Shown: one piece after another, positions 1 to 8,538 of the stretch
Layout: each line of letters begins with the position of its first letter
How positions within the stretch are numbered: the stretch's first letter is position 1
Source: Rhodospirillaceae bacterium
Lineage (GTDB): Bacteria > Pseudomonadota > Alphaproteobacteria > UBA8366 > Aestuariispiraceae
Length of the DNA stretch: 64,000 bases
Direction of reading: 5' to 3'
Assembly: GCA_002709955.1 (NCBI GenBank)
Contig: PAQY01000003.1
Location: 128,150 to 192,149, forward strand
Notes under the pieces: generated by a model
Told to the model about the DNA's origin: nothing
Seen by the model: the letters and a program-made list of their open reading frames with translations, nothing else
Databases searched by the model: none
Translations under genes and position numbers: made by a program

Positions 1-228
1 CAGCGCATCTTCGTCGCGCTCATAGACATGGACGCGTGTTGAAACATCGCCATAGTTGATATGAAACAATTTGATATCGGCAAGCGGTGCCATTTTTAGC
101 GATGCGTCAACATCGCAGCCCAGGCCGACGACATCAATTTCATCGGTACTTGTCAGATCAGCCAGCAGGCTCCGCATTTCATGCAGGTCTTTAGACGCCA
201 AAATTTGATGATTACTTAGGTACGCCAC
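1..228 (-). CDS. AraC-family transcriptional regulator, N-terminal part (runs off the window)
   Basis: The open frame reads on the minus strand from a GTG at 228 and continues past base 1, so only the first 76 codons are visible. In-frame stops lie just upstream of the GTG, and an AGGA lies about 10 bases before it. The translation contains HQILASKDLHEMRSLLA and MAPLADIKLFHINYGDVSTR, the pattern of the AraC-binding-like sensor domain that precedes the HTH in many proteobacterial AraC regulators. The HTH itself is outside the window. It lies downstream of the TRAP operon in the same direction, so it could regulate that operon or the adjoining tandem dyads; this is inference. Confidence 0.6.
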   Translation of the reverse strand, partial: MAYLSNHQILASKDLHEMRSLLADLTSTDEIDVVGLGCDVDASLKMAPLADIKLFHINYGDVSTRVHVYERDEDAL

Positions 229-358
229 CGTATTGTAATCCTATCAAAAGCGCCTCCCCGCTTCGACAGTATAGCCCAGTCTTGGAAATTGTACCCCCTC
301 TAATTTACTGACCCATCATGCTGCTGCATAACTGGCACTGTCAGAAAAAATGGAAAGA

Positions 359-463
359 GCATCATGCGCTCGCATGAGTTCAAACAGATACAAGCATCAT
401 GCGCTCGCATGAGCTCAAGCATACACAAGCATCATGCGCTTGCATGATTTCATGCAAGAGTCC
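359..463. repeat. Three tandem 35-bp repeats, each with a TCATGCG dyad
   Basis: Units are 359-393, 394-428 and 429-463. Units 1 and 2 carry the perfect dyad TCATGCG-CT-CGCATGA (362-377 and 397-412). Unit 3 has TCATGCG-CT-TGCATGA (432-447), with one change. In unit 3 a second, longer dyad CTTGCATGA-TT-TCATGCAAG (439-458) overlaps the first, so the two hairpins would exclude each other. The array lies between the AraC-type gene start and the end of the TRAP permease gene. No oligo-T run follows, so a simple terminator is unlikely. Tandem operators or a structured RNA are possible. Confidence 0.85.
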
Positions 464-503
464 GTTTCACTGCCCTTACTTTGGGGATTCCCCCTGACGG
501 TCG

Positions 504-1820
504 CTACTTTTGTATCAGGGAGGGCAGATAGGTTGCCAGTTCCGGGACCATGATGATGATCGCAAGCAAGATCAGTTCGGCGATCACGAACGGTGTTACG
601 GCCTTATAGATCATCATTGTCGTCGTGCCGGGGGGAGAAACGCCCTTCATCGCAAACAGAAGCAGTCCGAAGGGAGGCGTCATGCCGCTGATCTCGATCG
701 CGAACAGGACCAGAATCCCAAGCCAGATGACATCAATCCCCATGCTTTGGGCCAGGGGCATATAGAATGGAATTGTCAGCAGGATCATGCTGAGCGAGTC
801 CATGATCATTCCCAACAACAGCAGAATAACCAACATGCCGATAATCACTGTCATGGGATGTGGGTCCAAAGCGCTGACCATTGCGACCAGCTGCTGGGTT
901 GCCCCAGAAAATGCCAGAACTTGAGAGAATGTGCTGGATCCAGCGATGATCAGCAGCATCATCCCCCCGATGATGGCAGATCCCAACAAGGACTTGCGAA
1001 TCATTGCAATAGAAAATCGCTTATAGGCGATGCTGAACAAGACCGCGCCCGTCGCACCCAGGGCGGCGGATTCTGTAGGTGTTGCGATCCCCCCCAGAAT
1101 GCTGCCCACAACGATCACGAACAGAAACATCAGTGGGATTACATAGGTGAAGAACGCGCCCCATCGTTGCCAGAAGCTCATAGGCGGCAATTCATATACA
1201 GGGGCTAGTTTCGGGTTTAACAAGCACCGCACCAGAACGATCGACGCATGCGTCAGACCAATCATGATGCCAGGAATAATGCCACCAATTAGAATATAGC
1301 TGATCGGGATCTGCGATACAGTGCCCAACAGGATCGCCATATTCGACGGCGGAATCAGCATTGCCACCCCACCCACGGCCATGATTGGCCCCATAGATAT
1401 GCTGGGATGGTACCCCCGCCGCGTCATTTCAGGAATCAATGTGCTGCCCAGCATCGCTGTATTCGCCATGCTGGAGCCGGACAAGGCGGAGAAAACGACG
1501 CCACCGCCAACGGCTGCAAGGCTTAAGCGTCCTGGTACCTTGGTAAACAAGCGTTCAATCGCATCAATACATTTTACCGCCAGCCCTGAATGAAACAGGA
1601 CTTCCCCCATCACGATAAACATCAGCAATGGTGCCAATGTAAAATTGACCACGGCTTCCACGGCGTTGCGTGTGACCTGAACCAGCCCAATCTCGCCGCC
1701 CAGAAAAATCATCGCGCCAAGGATGTTTGAGCCAAAGAAGGCAAAGGCAACCGGTACCCCCATCCCCATCAAGAGAATGATCGTTCCGATCAAGATAACC
1801 ATTACCAGATACCATTCCAC
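504..1820 (-). CDS. dctM: TRAP transporter large permease (DctM family)
   Basis: This 438-residue protein is hydrophobic throughout, with about a dozen membrane segments. It has the family features GxSMANTAMLGSTLIPEM near residue 115 and IATPTESAALGA near 248. It is the Na+-coupled, SBP-dependent permease subunit in the inner membrane. The start is GTG with a GGGGTC-like SD about 7 bases upstream; an ATG six codons later is the alternative. It is the last gene of a dctP-dctQ-dctM order on the minus strand, 33 bases after dctQ. The substrate is unknown, but the operon shares an operator-like dyad with the catabolic genes that follow, so it probably imports the substrate of that pathway. Confidence 0.93.
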   Translation of the reverse strand: MEWYLVMVILIGTIILLMGMGVPVAFAFFGSNILGAMIFLGGEIGLVQVTRNAVEAVVNFTLAPLLMFIVMGEVLFHSGLAVKCIDAIERLFTKVPGRLSLAAVGGGVVFSALSGSSMANTAMLGSTLIPEMTRRGYHPSISMGPIMAVGGVAMLIPPSNMAILLGTVSQIPISYILIGGIIPGIMIGLTHASIVLVRCLLNPKLAPVYELPPMSFWQRWGAFFTYVIPLMFLFVIVVGSILGGIATPTESAALGATGAVLFSIAYKRFSIAMIRKSLLGSAIIGGMMLLIIAGSSTFSQVLAFSGATQQLVAMVSALDPHPMTVIIGMLVILLLLGMIMDSLSMILLTIPFYMPLAQSMGIDVIWLGILVLFAIEISGMTPPFGLLLFAMKGVSPPGTTTMMIYKAVTPFVIAELILLAIIIMVPELATYLPSLIQK

Positions 1821-1853
1821 AGCGCGGACCCCTTTTGCCCAAACTAAGACAGA

Positions 1854-2363
1854 TTAAAATGCGTCACTTCTGGTCACACCCGTAGAAAGGTCTTCTATCG
1901 ACTTCAGATACGCGCGTCGAACACCTTCAACAGCAAGTGTGAAAAACATGAAAGAAACCGCCGCGAAGGGCAGCCATTCCGGTATAAGAACATAGCGGAA
2001 GATCATCGACCCCTGTTCAAAGGCCTGAACTGTGGCACGCAAGGCGTAAAACGCCAGAACACTGGAAATCATCGTTAAAAGAATTCCCGAGAACACGCGC
2101 ATCGCCTTTGCGACCGGCGGTGGGACCACCATCAGGACCAGATCGACTTCCACATGGCGCGACAGGCGCATGATATAGGCGGCCATAAAGGATGTGACGG
2201 CCAGAATGCCATATTCGACATAATCAAAAACCCAGGGAATACCCCCATGTCCCGAAAACCGCATCGCGACATCTGTGGTAACACCCAAAATCATGAAAGC
2301 TATGATAAGGGCGGAAGCGCCAGCAAGGCTATCCAAGAACCGATCCCAAAGGGCCCAAAACAT
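1854..2363 (-). CDS. dctQ: TRAP transporter small permease (DctQ family)
   Basis: This 169-residue protein has four predicted membrane helices (about 13-33, 46-64, 87-109 and 130-150). It shows the DctQ pattern of a charged FDYVEYGILAVTSFMAAYI stretch and an RLSRHVEVDLV segment between helices 2 and 3. A GAGG lies about 8 bases before the ATG. It forms the membrane complex with the DctM-type subunit directly downstream. The 132-bp gap to dctP upstream is typical of TRAP operons, where the binding protein is made in excess. Confidence 0.92.
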   Translation of the reverse strand: MFWALWDRFLDSLAGASALIIAFMILGVTTDVAMRFSGHGGIPWVFDYVEYGILAVTSFMAAYIMRLSRHVEVDLVLMVVPPPVAKAMRVFSGILLTMISSVLAFYALRATVQAFEQGSMIFRYVLIPEWLPFAAVSFMFFTLAVEGVRRAYLKSIEDLSTGVTRSDAF

Positions 2364-2495
2364 GACGCCGCCTCATCCGTAAAATGTTAGAAAATATGGA
2401 TTATTATCAACTGATGGCCAACTTATCCAAAGCCAGCACACAATTAATCCCCGGCCACCCTTTACAGGGTGACCAGGAACCAATCGATATCAGTC

Positions 2496-3473
2496 TTACT
2501 CGCCCAGCAAAATTGGTTTCAGCTTCGCGCTGAACTCCGGTGCCCGCGCTTCGATCTCAGCCCAGGTCGAATTGTATGCCATATCCAGGAACTTTTTGGT
2601 TTCTGCATCAGACAGTTCAATGACCTCGAACCCATTTTCTTTCACGGCTTTGTCGATGGCGGCATCTTCTGCAGCCTTCATCGCTGCTGTCGGTTCACCT
2701 TCAACATAGACACCGGATTCATCCAACGCTGCCTTCTGCGCATCTGACAGGCTGTTGTACTTTTCCAGGTTCATGAAAATCGCGATGTTCGGCGTATAAA
2801 AGCCTGGACCAAGGCGATATTTGGCAACTTCAATCCAGCTGGACGTAAACAGTTCTGAATTGATGTTGGCATATCCATTGGCAACGCCACGCTCCAACGC
2901 GGTGTAGATTTCACCCCGTTTGATCTGCAAAGGCTGGGCTTCCAGCGCTTCAAAGAATGCCTTTACGGTATTGGTGGTACGCAGGCGCAACCCTTTGAAC
3001 TCTTCCAACGTGCGGGCTGGCTTGTTGGAGAAAATATAGAAGGGAATATCACCGGCATAAAGGCCGACCATTTTGATATTCATTGGAGCCAGCAGTTCAT
3101 TGGTGGCTTCAAAAGCCCCTTTGGCGCGCATTTCTTGTGTCGTGATACGCGGTGCGCTGAGACCACCCAAGCCGGGCAGAAGATTCTCAAAATAGCTGGG
3201 CGGTGCCGCAACGATATCCACCAGACCATCAGCCAAAGCACGGGCCTGCTGGTTGGATGGAACCGCTTCCGGGCCCACAACACTTTCCACCTGAACCTCA
3301 CCACCTTCATTTAAATGATTAACAAAGGCGTCAAACGTGGTTCGAAACGGTGACGATGAATTGCCGGTATAGATAGCGGCCTTCAATTTAACTGGCTCAG
3401 CACTTGCTCCTGAAATGCTGCCCATAACAAAGGCTGACATGGCCAGCCCAGTGACGATCTTCGATATTCTCAT
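2496..3473 (-). CDS. dctP: TRAP transporter periplasmic solute-binding protein (DctP family)
   Basis: The protein is 325 residues from the ATG at 3473. That start has GGAGAG six bases upstream and begins directly with a Sec signal peptide (MRISK, hydrophobic core, cleavage near SGASA-EP). An upstream in-frame start at 3500 would add nine charged residues before the signal and lacks an SD. Downstream are the DctP hallmarks: LEEFKGLRLRTTNT near residues 155-170 with the substrate-carboxylate arginine, and a GVANGYAN stretch. It captures an organic acid in the periplasm for the DctQM pair. A perfect dyad, TAACTAA-CTAT-TTAGTTA, lies 27 bases upstream of the ATG. Confidence 0.92.
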   Translation of the reverse strand: MRISKIVTGLAMSAFVMGSISGASAEPVKLKAAIYTGNSSSPFRTTFDAFVNHLNEGGEVQVESVVGPEAVPSNQQARALADGLVDIVAAPPSYFENLLPGLGGLSAPRITTQEMRAKGAFEATNELLAPMNIKMVGLYAGDIPFYIFSNKPARTLEEFKGLRLRTTNTVKAFFEALEAQPLQIKRGEIYTALERGVANGYANINSELFTSSWIEVAKYRLGPGFYTPNIAIFMNLEKYNSLSDAQKAALDESGVYVEGEPTAAMKAAEDAAIDKAVKENGFEVIELSDAETKKFLDMAYNSTWAEIEARAPEFSAKLKPILLGE

Positions 3474-3499
3474 CCCATCTCTCCTGTTTAGTTTTATCA

Positions 3500-3517
3500 T
3501 AACTAACTATTTAGTTA
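3500..3517. promoter_or_regulatory. Operator-like dyad, site 1 (TetR regulon)
   Basis: The sequence TAACTAACTATTTAGTTA is a perfect 7-bp inverted repeat (TAACTAA/TTAGTTA) around CTAT. It lies between the divergent dctP and 3605 genes. Near-identical dyads occur at 6338-6355 and 15772-15789, each again in a divergent intergenic region of this cluster. I infer that it is the binding site of the TetR regulator encoded at 16010. Confidence 0.75.
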
Positions 3518-3604
3518 AAAGCCTTGTCGAACCGCTGTCAAGATGTTCATCTAAACAAATTGAAGGTCTGTGACCGGTTGATGTCGAAATAGGGAGTTTC
3601 AGGA

Positions 3605-4597
3605 ATGACAGTGTTAGACTTGAGTTTGGCCGTCTGTGAATACGATAGGTGTAAAGCTGTTCTTGATGGGCGCGCCAGGGTTGATGGCTGCAACATCTAT
3701 CCAACGGCGATAGAACCCGAGGAAGCCTTTCACCGGGCCTTCAAGTATCAGGAATTCGATGTCACCGAACTATCGATGAGCAGCTTCACCATGCTGACAT
3801 CACGCGGTGACAGCCCTTATGTCGGCATACCGGCCTTCGTATCCCGCCTGTTTCGGCATTCAGGAATTTACATTCGAACCGACCGCGGCATTGATGATCC
3901 TTCAAAACTGAAGGGTATGGTTATCGGGTTACCCGAATATCAGATCACCGCGACGGTCTGGATTCGCGGCATCCTGGAAGATGAATATGGGGTCGATGTC
4001 CGATCTGTGAAATGGAAGCAAGGTGGACTGGAAGATGCGGGACGCACAGAGCGATCCAATCTGGACCTGCCCGCTGATATTGACCTGACGCCCATTCCTT
4101 CAGATCGCACCTTGTCAGACATGCTGGCCAGTGGAGAGATCGATGCGCTGATCAGCGCCCGGGCCCCGTCCTGCTTCCTGAAAGGCGCGCCCAATGTGGG
4201 GCGCATGTTCCCGGATTATCGCGCAGCAGAGCAGGATTATTTTCGCAACACCGGCATTTTCCCCATCATGCATATCATTGGCGTGCGCCGGTCGATTTAC
4301 GAGAAGCATCCCTGGGTCGCGGTCAATCTGTACAAGGCATTTCTGGAATCCAAGAAACTGGCCATGTATGAATTGTCACAGATTGGCCATCTGTTTGTCA
4401 GCCTGCCCTGGTCCGTGATGGAACGGGACCAGACTGTCGCCCTGATGGGGGAGGATTTCTGGAGCTATGGGGCGTATGAGAACAAAAAGGTTCTGGAAAC
4501 CTTTTTGCGCTATCACCATGAACAGGGTCTATCAAAACGCCTGGTTGGTATGGAAGAGCTTTTTGCCCCGTCCACACTGGAACTGACGAAAATCTGA
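3605..4597 (+). CDS. 4,5-dihydroxyphthalate decarboxylase-like protein
   Basis: The protein is 330 residues, without a signal peptide. It matches the family annotated as 4,5-dihydroxyphthalate decarboxylase (Pht5/PhtD), whose fold is that of periplasmic binding proteins. Characteristic features are an N-terminal CEYDRCKAVLDG, EEAFHRAFKYQEFDVTELS, a GMVIGLPEYQITATVWIRG stretch and IDALISARAPSC. GGGAG lies 8 bases before the ATG. It is divergent from the TRAP operon and shares operator site 1. Phthalate genes are absent from the window, so the true substrate is probably a different hydroxylated ring acid. A cytoplasmic binding-protein-like role cannot be excluded. Confidence 0.75.
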   Translation: MTVLDLSLAVCEYDRCKAVLDGRARVDGCNIYPTAIEPEEAFHRAFKYQEFDVTELSMSSFTMLTSRGDSPYVGIPAFVSRLFRHSGIYIRTDRGIDDPSKLKGMVIGLPEYQITATVWIRGILEDEYGVDVRSVKWKQGGLEDAGRTERSNLDLPADIDLTPIPSDRTLSDMLASGEIDALISARAPSCFLKGAPNVGRMFPDYRAAEQDYFRNTGIFPIMHIIGVRRSIYEKHPWVAVNLYKAFLESKKLAMYELSQIGHLFVSLPWSVMERDQTVALMGEDFWSYGAYENKKVLETFLRYHHEQGLSKRLVGMEELFAPSTLELTKI

Positions 4598-4603
4598 CCC
4601 GTA

Positions 4604-6292
4604 TCAGCGCGCCGGCATGATCACTTCCAGCACCGTTACACCCTGCTTTTCCAGGGCTAATTGGGCCAGCTGAGTGATCATGTCGGACAGTGCCGGATCT
4701 GATTGATCCATCCGGACTGCTTTCAATGCGCCGTGTCCACGGGCAATGTCGGTGATCTGCAAGGACGGGTGATCCAAACTTTGTCCGACCCAGATATTGT
4801 CCAGTGATCGCTGACGATCCCGGGCAACGCGCTCCTGATGCACAACATCATTGCCATAAACGCCATTGGCTGCGACCAGCACCAGTAAGGGAAGATTCTT
4901 GTTCGCCGCTGTCCATAGTGCCGATGCACCCATTGCATAATCACCATCCCCCAGCACCATAACCGGCAAACGACCACTGTCTTTCAGGGCCAATGCGATG
5001 CCAACGGCAAGGCCTGGTCCGGACGCCAATCCCTCTCCACCATCGCGGCCTAGATAATCCAATGGATGGGTAAAAGGAATTAAGTCTGCCGACCAACTGA
5101 GTGGCAGCTTCGCAAGGGTTATGGGAAAGTGTTCCCGCAAGCGGTTTAGCGCCGCCGCGATATGGGAATAGGCAACCGGTGCGGCCAAACTTTGCGAATC
5201 AGGCCCCGTTCCAGACAATGCCGCTGGAACCTCCCACAAATCCTTGCTCTCCCCGGCAAAGGCTTCATACAAATTCAACAGGGCACAATCCGGGTCCACC
5301 GGGAACACCGTTGCCTGCGCTGGCAGGGAAAAACCATCTTTTACAAATCCACGATGGGCCGCATGGTCGCGACTGAACAAAAGAAGCTTGTCTTTACTGA
5401 GGTCCGGATCGCAGGCCGATAAAATACTGGCCGGATCAACCGGGTCGAACAGCAGAACGCAATCAGCAGAGCGCAAGGCCGTCTGCTGTGCCATATCCAA
5501 CCCAAATCCCGGATGGCTGACATGGGCGGGCGCATTGGTTGGGAAAGCGGCAGCAGATCGGATATCCGTGATGACCCACGCGCCCAAGGCTTCAACCAGG
5601 GCCATTCGAAGCGCCCAATCACTTTCGTCCCGTGAAACGCGCCCGAAATGAATGATCGGACGCTGTGCCCCCCGAAGGGCTTGTTCGATCTCTTTGACCT
5701 GTTCCCCGGTCAGGCCGGGCTGTTGCACATTTGGTCGGGCCGCCAATTCAGATACCGGCGGGGGAGAGTCCAGCCATTCTTCCTGGTCCAATACATCCAG
5801 ACAGATATAAACCGGACCCTTGGGACCATCCATTGCCAGAAATGTCCCTTGCGCTATGGAACGCACCGCCGATATGGCAGAAGCTGGTTGATCATCCCAT
5901 TTCGTATAGGGACGGACCAATTGCGCCTGGTCCTGGAATGTGTGAATCCATTCGATCCAGGGTCGCCGCCGGGCGGCATCCCTCGGTCCACCGGCACCGA
6001 TAATGACAACCGGTGCCCGGTCCACCCAGGCATTATAAATGGCCATCGTCGCATGCAACAGGCCGACATTACTGTGCAGCATTGCCAAAGCCGGGCGTCC
6101 CGTCACCTTGGTCCAGCCATGCGCCACGGCAACAGCATGTTCATCATGCAAACAGGTCAGAATATCCAACTGGCCATCGGGGTAATTCACCATGCTGTCA
6201 TGCAGCCCCCGATAACTGGCACCGGGATTAAGCGATGTGACTGTAAAACCAACCTGCCTTAACCCAGCGGCAATAAGATCTGAACCCCACAT
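4604..6292 (-). CDS. Thiamine-diphosphate-dependent enzyme, acetolactate synthase/benzoylformate decarboxylase type
   Basis: The protein is 562 residues with the three-domain ThDP layout. The N-terminal Pyr domain carries the cofactor-activating glutamate E51 in HDEHAVAVAHG. The central domain is degenerate. The C-terminal PP domain has the metal/ThDP motif GDGDYAMG from residue 448, ending in NGVYGND about 25-35 residues later. Family members decarboxylate 2-oxo acids or ligate aldehydes in the cytoplasm. A GGGAGC lies about 9 bases before the ATG. It faces away from the aldehyde dehydrogenase at 6406 across a shared intergenic region with operator site 2. This suggests that a 2-oxo acid is decarboxylated to an aldehyde which that dehydrogenase oxidises. 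The exact substrate is unknown. Confidence 0.85.
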   Translation of the reverse strand: MWGSDLIAAGLRQVGFTVTSLNPGASYRGLHDSMVNYPDGQLDILTCLHDEHAVAVAHGWTKVTGRPALAMLHSNVGLLHATMAIYNAWVDRAPVVIIGAGGPRDAARRRPWIEWIHTFQDQAQLVRPYTKWDDQPASAISAVRSIAQGTFLAMDGPKGPVYICLDVLDQEEWLDSPPPVSELAARPNVQQPGLTGEQVKEIEQALRGAQRPIIHFGRVSRDESDWALRMALVEALGAWVITDIRSAAAFPTNAPAHVSHPGFGLDMAQQTALRSADCVLLFDPVDPASILSACDPDLSKDKLLLFSRDHAAHRGFVKDGFSLPAQATVFPVDPDCALLNLYEAFAGESKDLWEVPAALSGTGPDSQSLAAPVAYSHIAAALNRLREHFPITLAKLPLSWSADLIPFTHPLDYLGRDGGEGLASGPGLAVGIALALKDSGRLPVMVLGDGDYAMGASALWTAANKNLPLLVLVAANGVYGNDVVHQERVARDRQRSLDNIWVGQSLDHPSLQITDIARGHGALKAVRMDQSDPALSDMITQLAQLALEKQGVTVLEVIMPAR

Positions 6293-6337
6293 ATTTAGCT
6301 TGCTCCCGACCTGATGATCTTTTCTCTTGGAGTTATC

Positions 6338-6355
6338 CTACTAACTTGTTAGTTA
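6338..6355. promoter_or_regulatory. Operator-like dyad, site 2 (TetR regulon)
   Basis: CTACTAACTTGTTAGTTA aligns with site 1 at 16 of 18 positions outside the four-base spacer difference. It contains the perfect inner dyad ACTAAC-TT-GTTAGT. It lies 46 bases from the start of the ThDP enzyme gene and 51 bases from the start of the aldehyde dehydrogenase gene, so one bound regulator could control both directions. Confidence 0.72.
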
Positions 6356-6405
6356 ATTACAAGGAAAGGCGCTGAAGCGCACGCACAAAGGATGGATAGC
6401 AGACA

Positions 6406-7872
6406 ATGAAATCAGAACACCTGTCGCTTTTACCCACTCACCGTCAGCTTTATTATGGTGGTGCATGGCATCCCAGCCTTAAGAAAAGTGCTACGGATTT
6501 GATCAACCCTGCCACTGGCGCATCACTGGGCGTTGCCGCAGAAGCAGGATCAGCGGATGTCGACGCCGCCGTCGCCGCAGCAAAGGCGGCCTTTCAGATA
6601 TGGCGGAATGTCAAACCACTGGAACGTGCAGATCGGTTGCGCGCCCTGGCGGCATCCCTGCGTCGGCACAGCGATGAATTGGCGACACTGGATTCCATTG
6701 ATTGCGGTAATCCGGTTGCTGAAATGCACCGCGATGTTGAAATGGGCGCACGCGGATTGGAACTGTTCGCCGGTTTGGTGACGGAGATGAAAGGGGAGAC
6801 GATCCCGGTTTCAGCAGACCATCTGAACTATACCGTGCGCGAACCCCTGGGCGTGGTCGCGCGCATCATCGCGTTCAATCATCCAATCATGTTTGCAACA
6901 ATGCGCTGTGCAGCCCCACTGGCAGCCGGTAACACGATCATCGTGAAGCCGTCTGTCCAGGCCCCCCTATCAGCCCTGCGCCTGGCGGAGATTATTGACG
7001 AAGAAGACCTGCTGCCACCCGGCGTTTACAACGTTCTGACCGGCGACCAGGAATGCGGCAGTGCGCTGTCCAGCCACCCGGATATTGCGAAAGTTTCCTT
7101 GATTGGCAGTGTTGGGACGGGGAAGAAAATCCTGAGCGCCGCCGCCAATACCGTGAAACATGTCGGCCTGGAAATGGGTGGTAAAAATGCCCTGATCGCC
7201 TATCCGGATCAAGACATTGATGTGATTGCAGACGGCGCGATCATGGGGATGAACCTGACATGGGCGGGACAATCCTGTGGCTCCACAAGTCGGGTCTTTC
7301 TCCATGCCTCGCATTATGATGCGGTTCTGGAGAAAATTGTTGCGGGTTGCACGCATTATGTGCCCGGTGACCCAACCGATCCGAAAACGACCATGGGTCC
7401 GCTGATCAGCAAGGCCCAATATGAGAAAAGCCTGATGTACATCCAGGCCGGAATTGAAGAAGGGGCGACCCTGAAATGTGGCGGCAAGGCCTGTAATGCG
7501 AAAGGGTTCGAAGACGGATTTTTCGTTCAACCCACAGTCTTTTCCGATGTCACCATGTCAATGCGGATCGCGCGGGAAGAAATTTTTGGACCGGTCCTGT
7601 CAATCTTCCGCTGGGAAGATGAAGACGAGTTGTTCAAACAGGTGAACGATTCCGATTATGGCCTGAGTGCGGCCATCTTCACAAAAGACCTGACCACCGC
7701 CCATCGGGCCGCCGCGCGGGTGGAAGCCGGATATATCTGGGTCAATCACGCAGGCCCGCACTTTATCGGTGCGCCCTTTGGAGGCTATAAACAGTCAGGA
7801 CTGGGCCGCGAAGAAGGGCTGGAAGAGCTATTGGCCAGCACCAACACAAAAAACATCAACATCAAACTCTGA
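6406..7872 (+). CDS. NAD(P)-dependent aldehyde dehydrogenase
   Basis: The protein is 488 residues, the usual length of the ALDH superfamily. The catalytic set is present: N158 in AFNHP, K181 in IIVKPS, E256 in LEMGGK and nucleophile C291 in AGQSCGS. The glycine motif GSVGTG (about 234-239) binds the cofactor. It oxidises an aldehyde to its carboxylate in the cytoplasm. An AGGATGG lies upstream of the ATG. A CoxG gene follows 7 bases downstream, so the two are co-transcribed. Its divergent partner is the ThDP enzyme, a likely producer of its aldehyde (inference). It is closest in style to betaine-aldehyde or aromatic-aldehyde dehydrogenases, but specificity cannot be read from the sequence. 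Confidence 0.93.
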   Translation: MKSEHLSLLPTHRQLYYGGAWHPSLKKSATDLINPATGASLGVAAEAGSADVDAAVAAAKAAFQIWRNVKPLERADRLRALAASLRRHSDELATLDSIDCGNPVAEMHRDVEMGARGLELFAGLVTEMKGETIPVSADHLNYTVREPLGVVARIIAFNHPIMFATMRCAAPLAAGNTIIVKPSVQAPLSALRLAEIIDEEDLLPPGVYNVLTGDQECGSALSSHPDIAKVSLIGSVGTGKKILSAAANTVKHVGLEMGGKNALIAYPDQDIDVIADGAIMGMNLTWAGQSCGSTSRVFLHASHYDAVLEKIVAGCTHYVPGDPTDPKTTMGPLISKAQYEKSLMYIQAGIEEGATLKCGGKACNAKGFEDGFFVQPTVFSDVTMSMRIAREEIFGPVLSIFRWEDEDELFKQVNDSDYGLSAAIFTKDLTTAHRAAARVEAGYIWVNHAGPHFIGAPFGGYKQSGLGREEGLEELLASTNTKNINIKL

Positions 7873-7879
7873 GGTCGTC

Positions 7880-8524
7880 ATGGAGATTCAAAATCAATTC
7901 TCGGTTCCGCTGCCACGCGACGAAGCCTGGAAGGTCCTGTTGGATATTCCGCGTATAGCCCCCTGTATGCCTGGCGCGAAGCTGACCGATGCTGATGTTG
8001 ATGCCGGTGTTTATCAGGGGGAGGTACAGGTTCGTCTGGGGCCCGTGATGCTGGCCTTTAAGGGCAAGGCGGAAATCACCGAAAGATCGGATACGGACTA
8101 TCATGCGACCGTGCATGCAGAAGGCCGCGATACCAAGGGCCGTGGCGGTGCCACCGCCGATGTCTCCTTCCGACTGGAACCCGACGGGGATGAATCTGTT
8201 GTGAAAATTACATCGGTTCTGAATCTGTCTGGATCGGTTGCACAATATGGTCGGGGGTCTGGCATGATCAACGATCTGGCGACCCATCTGATCGGACAGT
8301 TCGCTAAGAATCTGAACAAAGAAATCAATCAAAGCCCCCGCCCGGCTGCGGCGGCGACCGCCCCGGCGGGTAATGGCGACAGCGCAGCAATAGCACCGAC
8401 CGCAGCGCCGACCCAACCCCAGGAGCAATCAACACAGACACAATCCAGCAGTCCAATATCTGGTGTGTCCCTGTTTTTCTGGCTGATGTGGCGTCAGATC
8501 AAGCGAGTCTTTGGGGCCGCATAA
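7880..8524 (+). CDS. coxG: CoxG/SRPBCC-domain protein associated with Mo-hydroxylase
   Basis: The protein is 214 residues from ATG 7880; a longer in-frame start lies inside the aldehyde dehydrogenase and is rejected. Residues about 1-150 match carbon-monoxide-dehydrogenase subunit G (PF06240): LDIPRIAPCMPGA, a KVRLGPVMLAFKG-like strand and the GGATADVSF stretch. A low-complexity Ala/Pro/Thr/Gln linker (about 152-192) leads to a C-terminal hydrophobic helix (SGVSLFFWLMW) that probably anchors it to the membrane. In CO dehydrogenase systems CoxG recruits the enzyme to the membrane and links it to quinone reduction. It converges with the Mo-hydroxylase large subunit 14 bases away, so it probably partners that enzyme. 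Confidence 0.88.
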   Translation: MEIQNQFSVPLPRDEAWKVLLDIPRIAPCMPGAKLTDADVDAGVYQGEVQVRLGPVMLAFKGKAEITERSDTDYHATVHAEGRDTKGRGGATADVSFRLEPDGDESVVKITSVLNLSGSVAQYGRGSGMINDLATHLIGQFAKNLNKEINQSPRPAAAATAPAGNGDSAAIAPTAAPTQPQEQSTQTQSSSPISGVSLFFWLMWRQIKRVFGAA

Positions 8525-8538
8525 CCCCAGCCATCATA

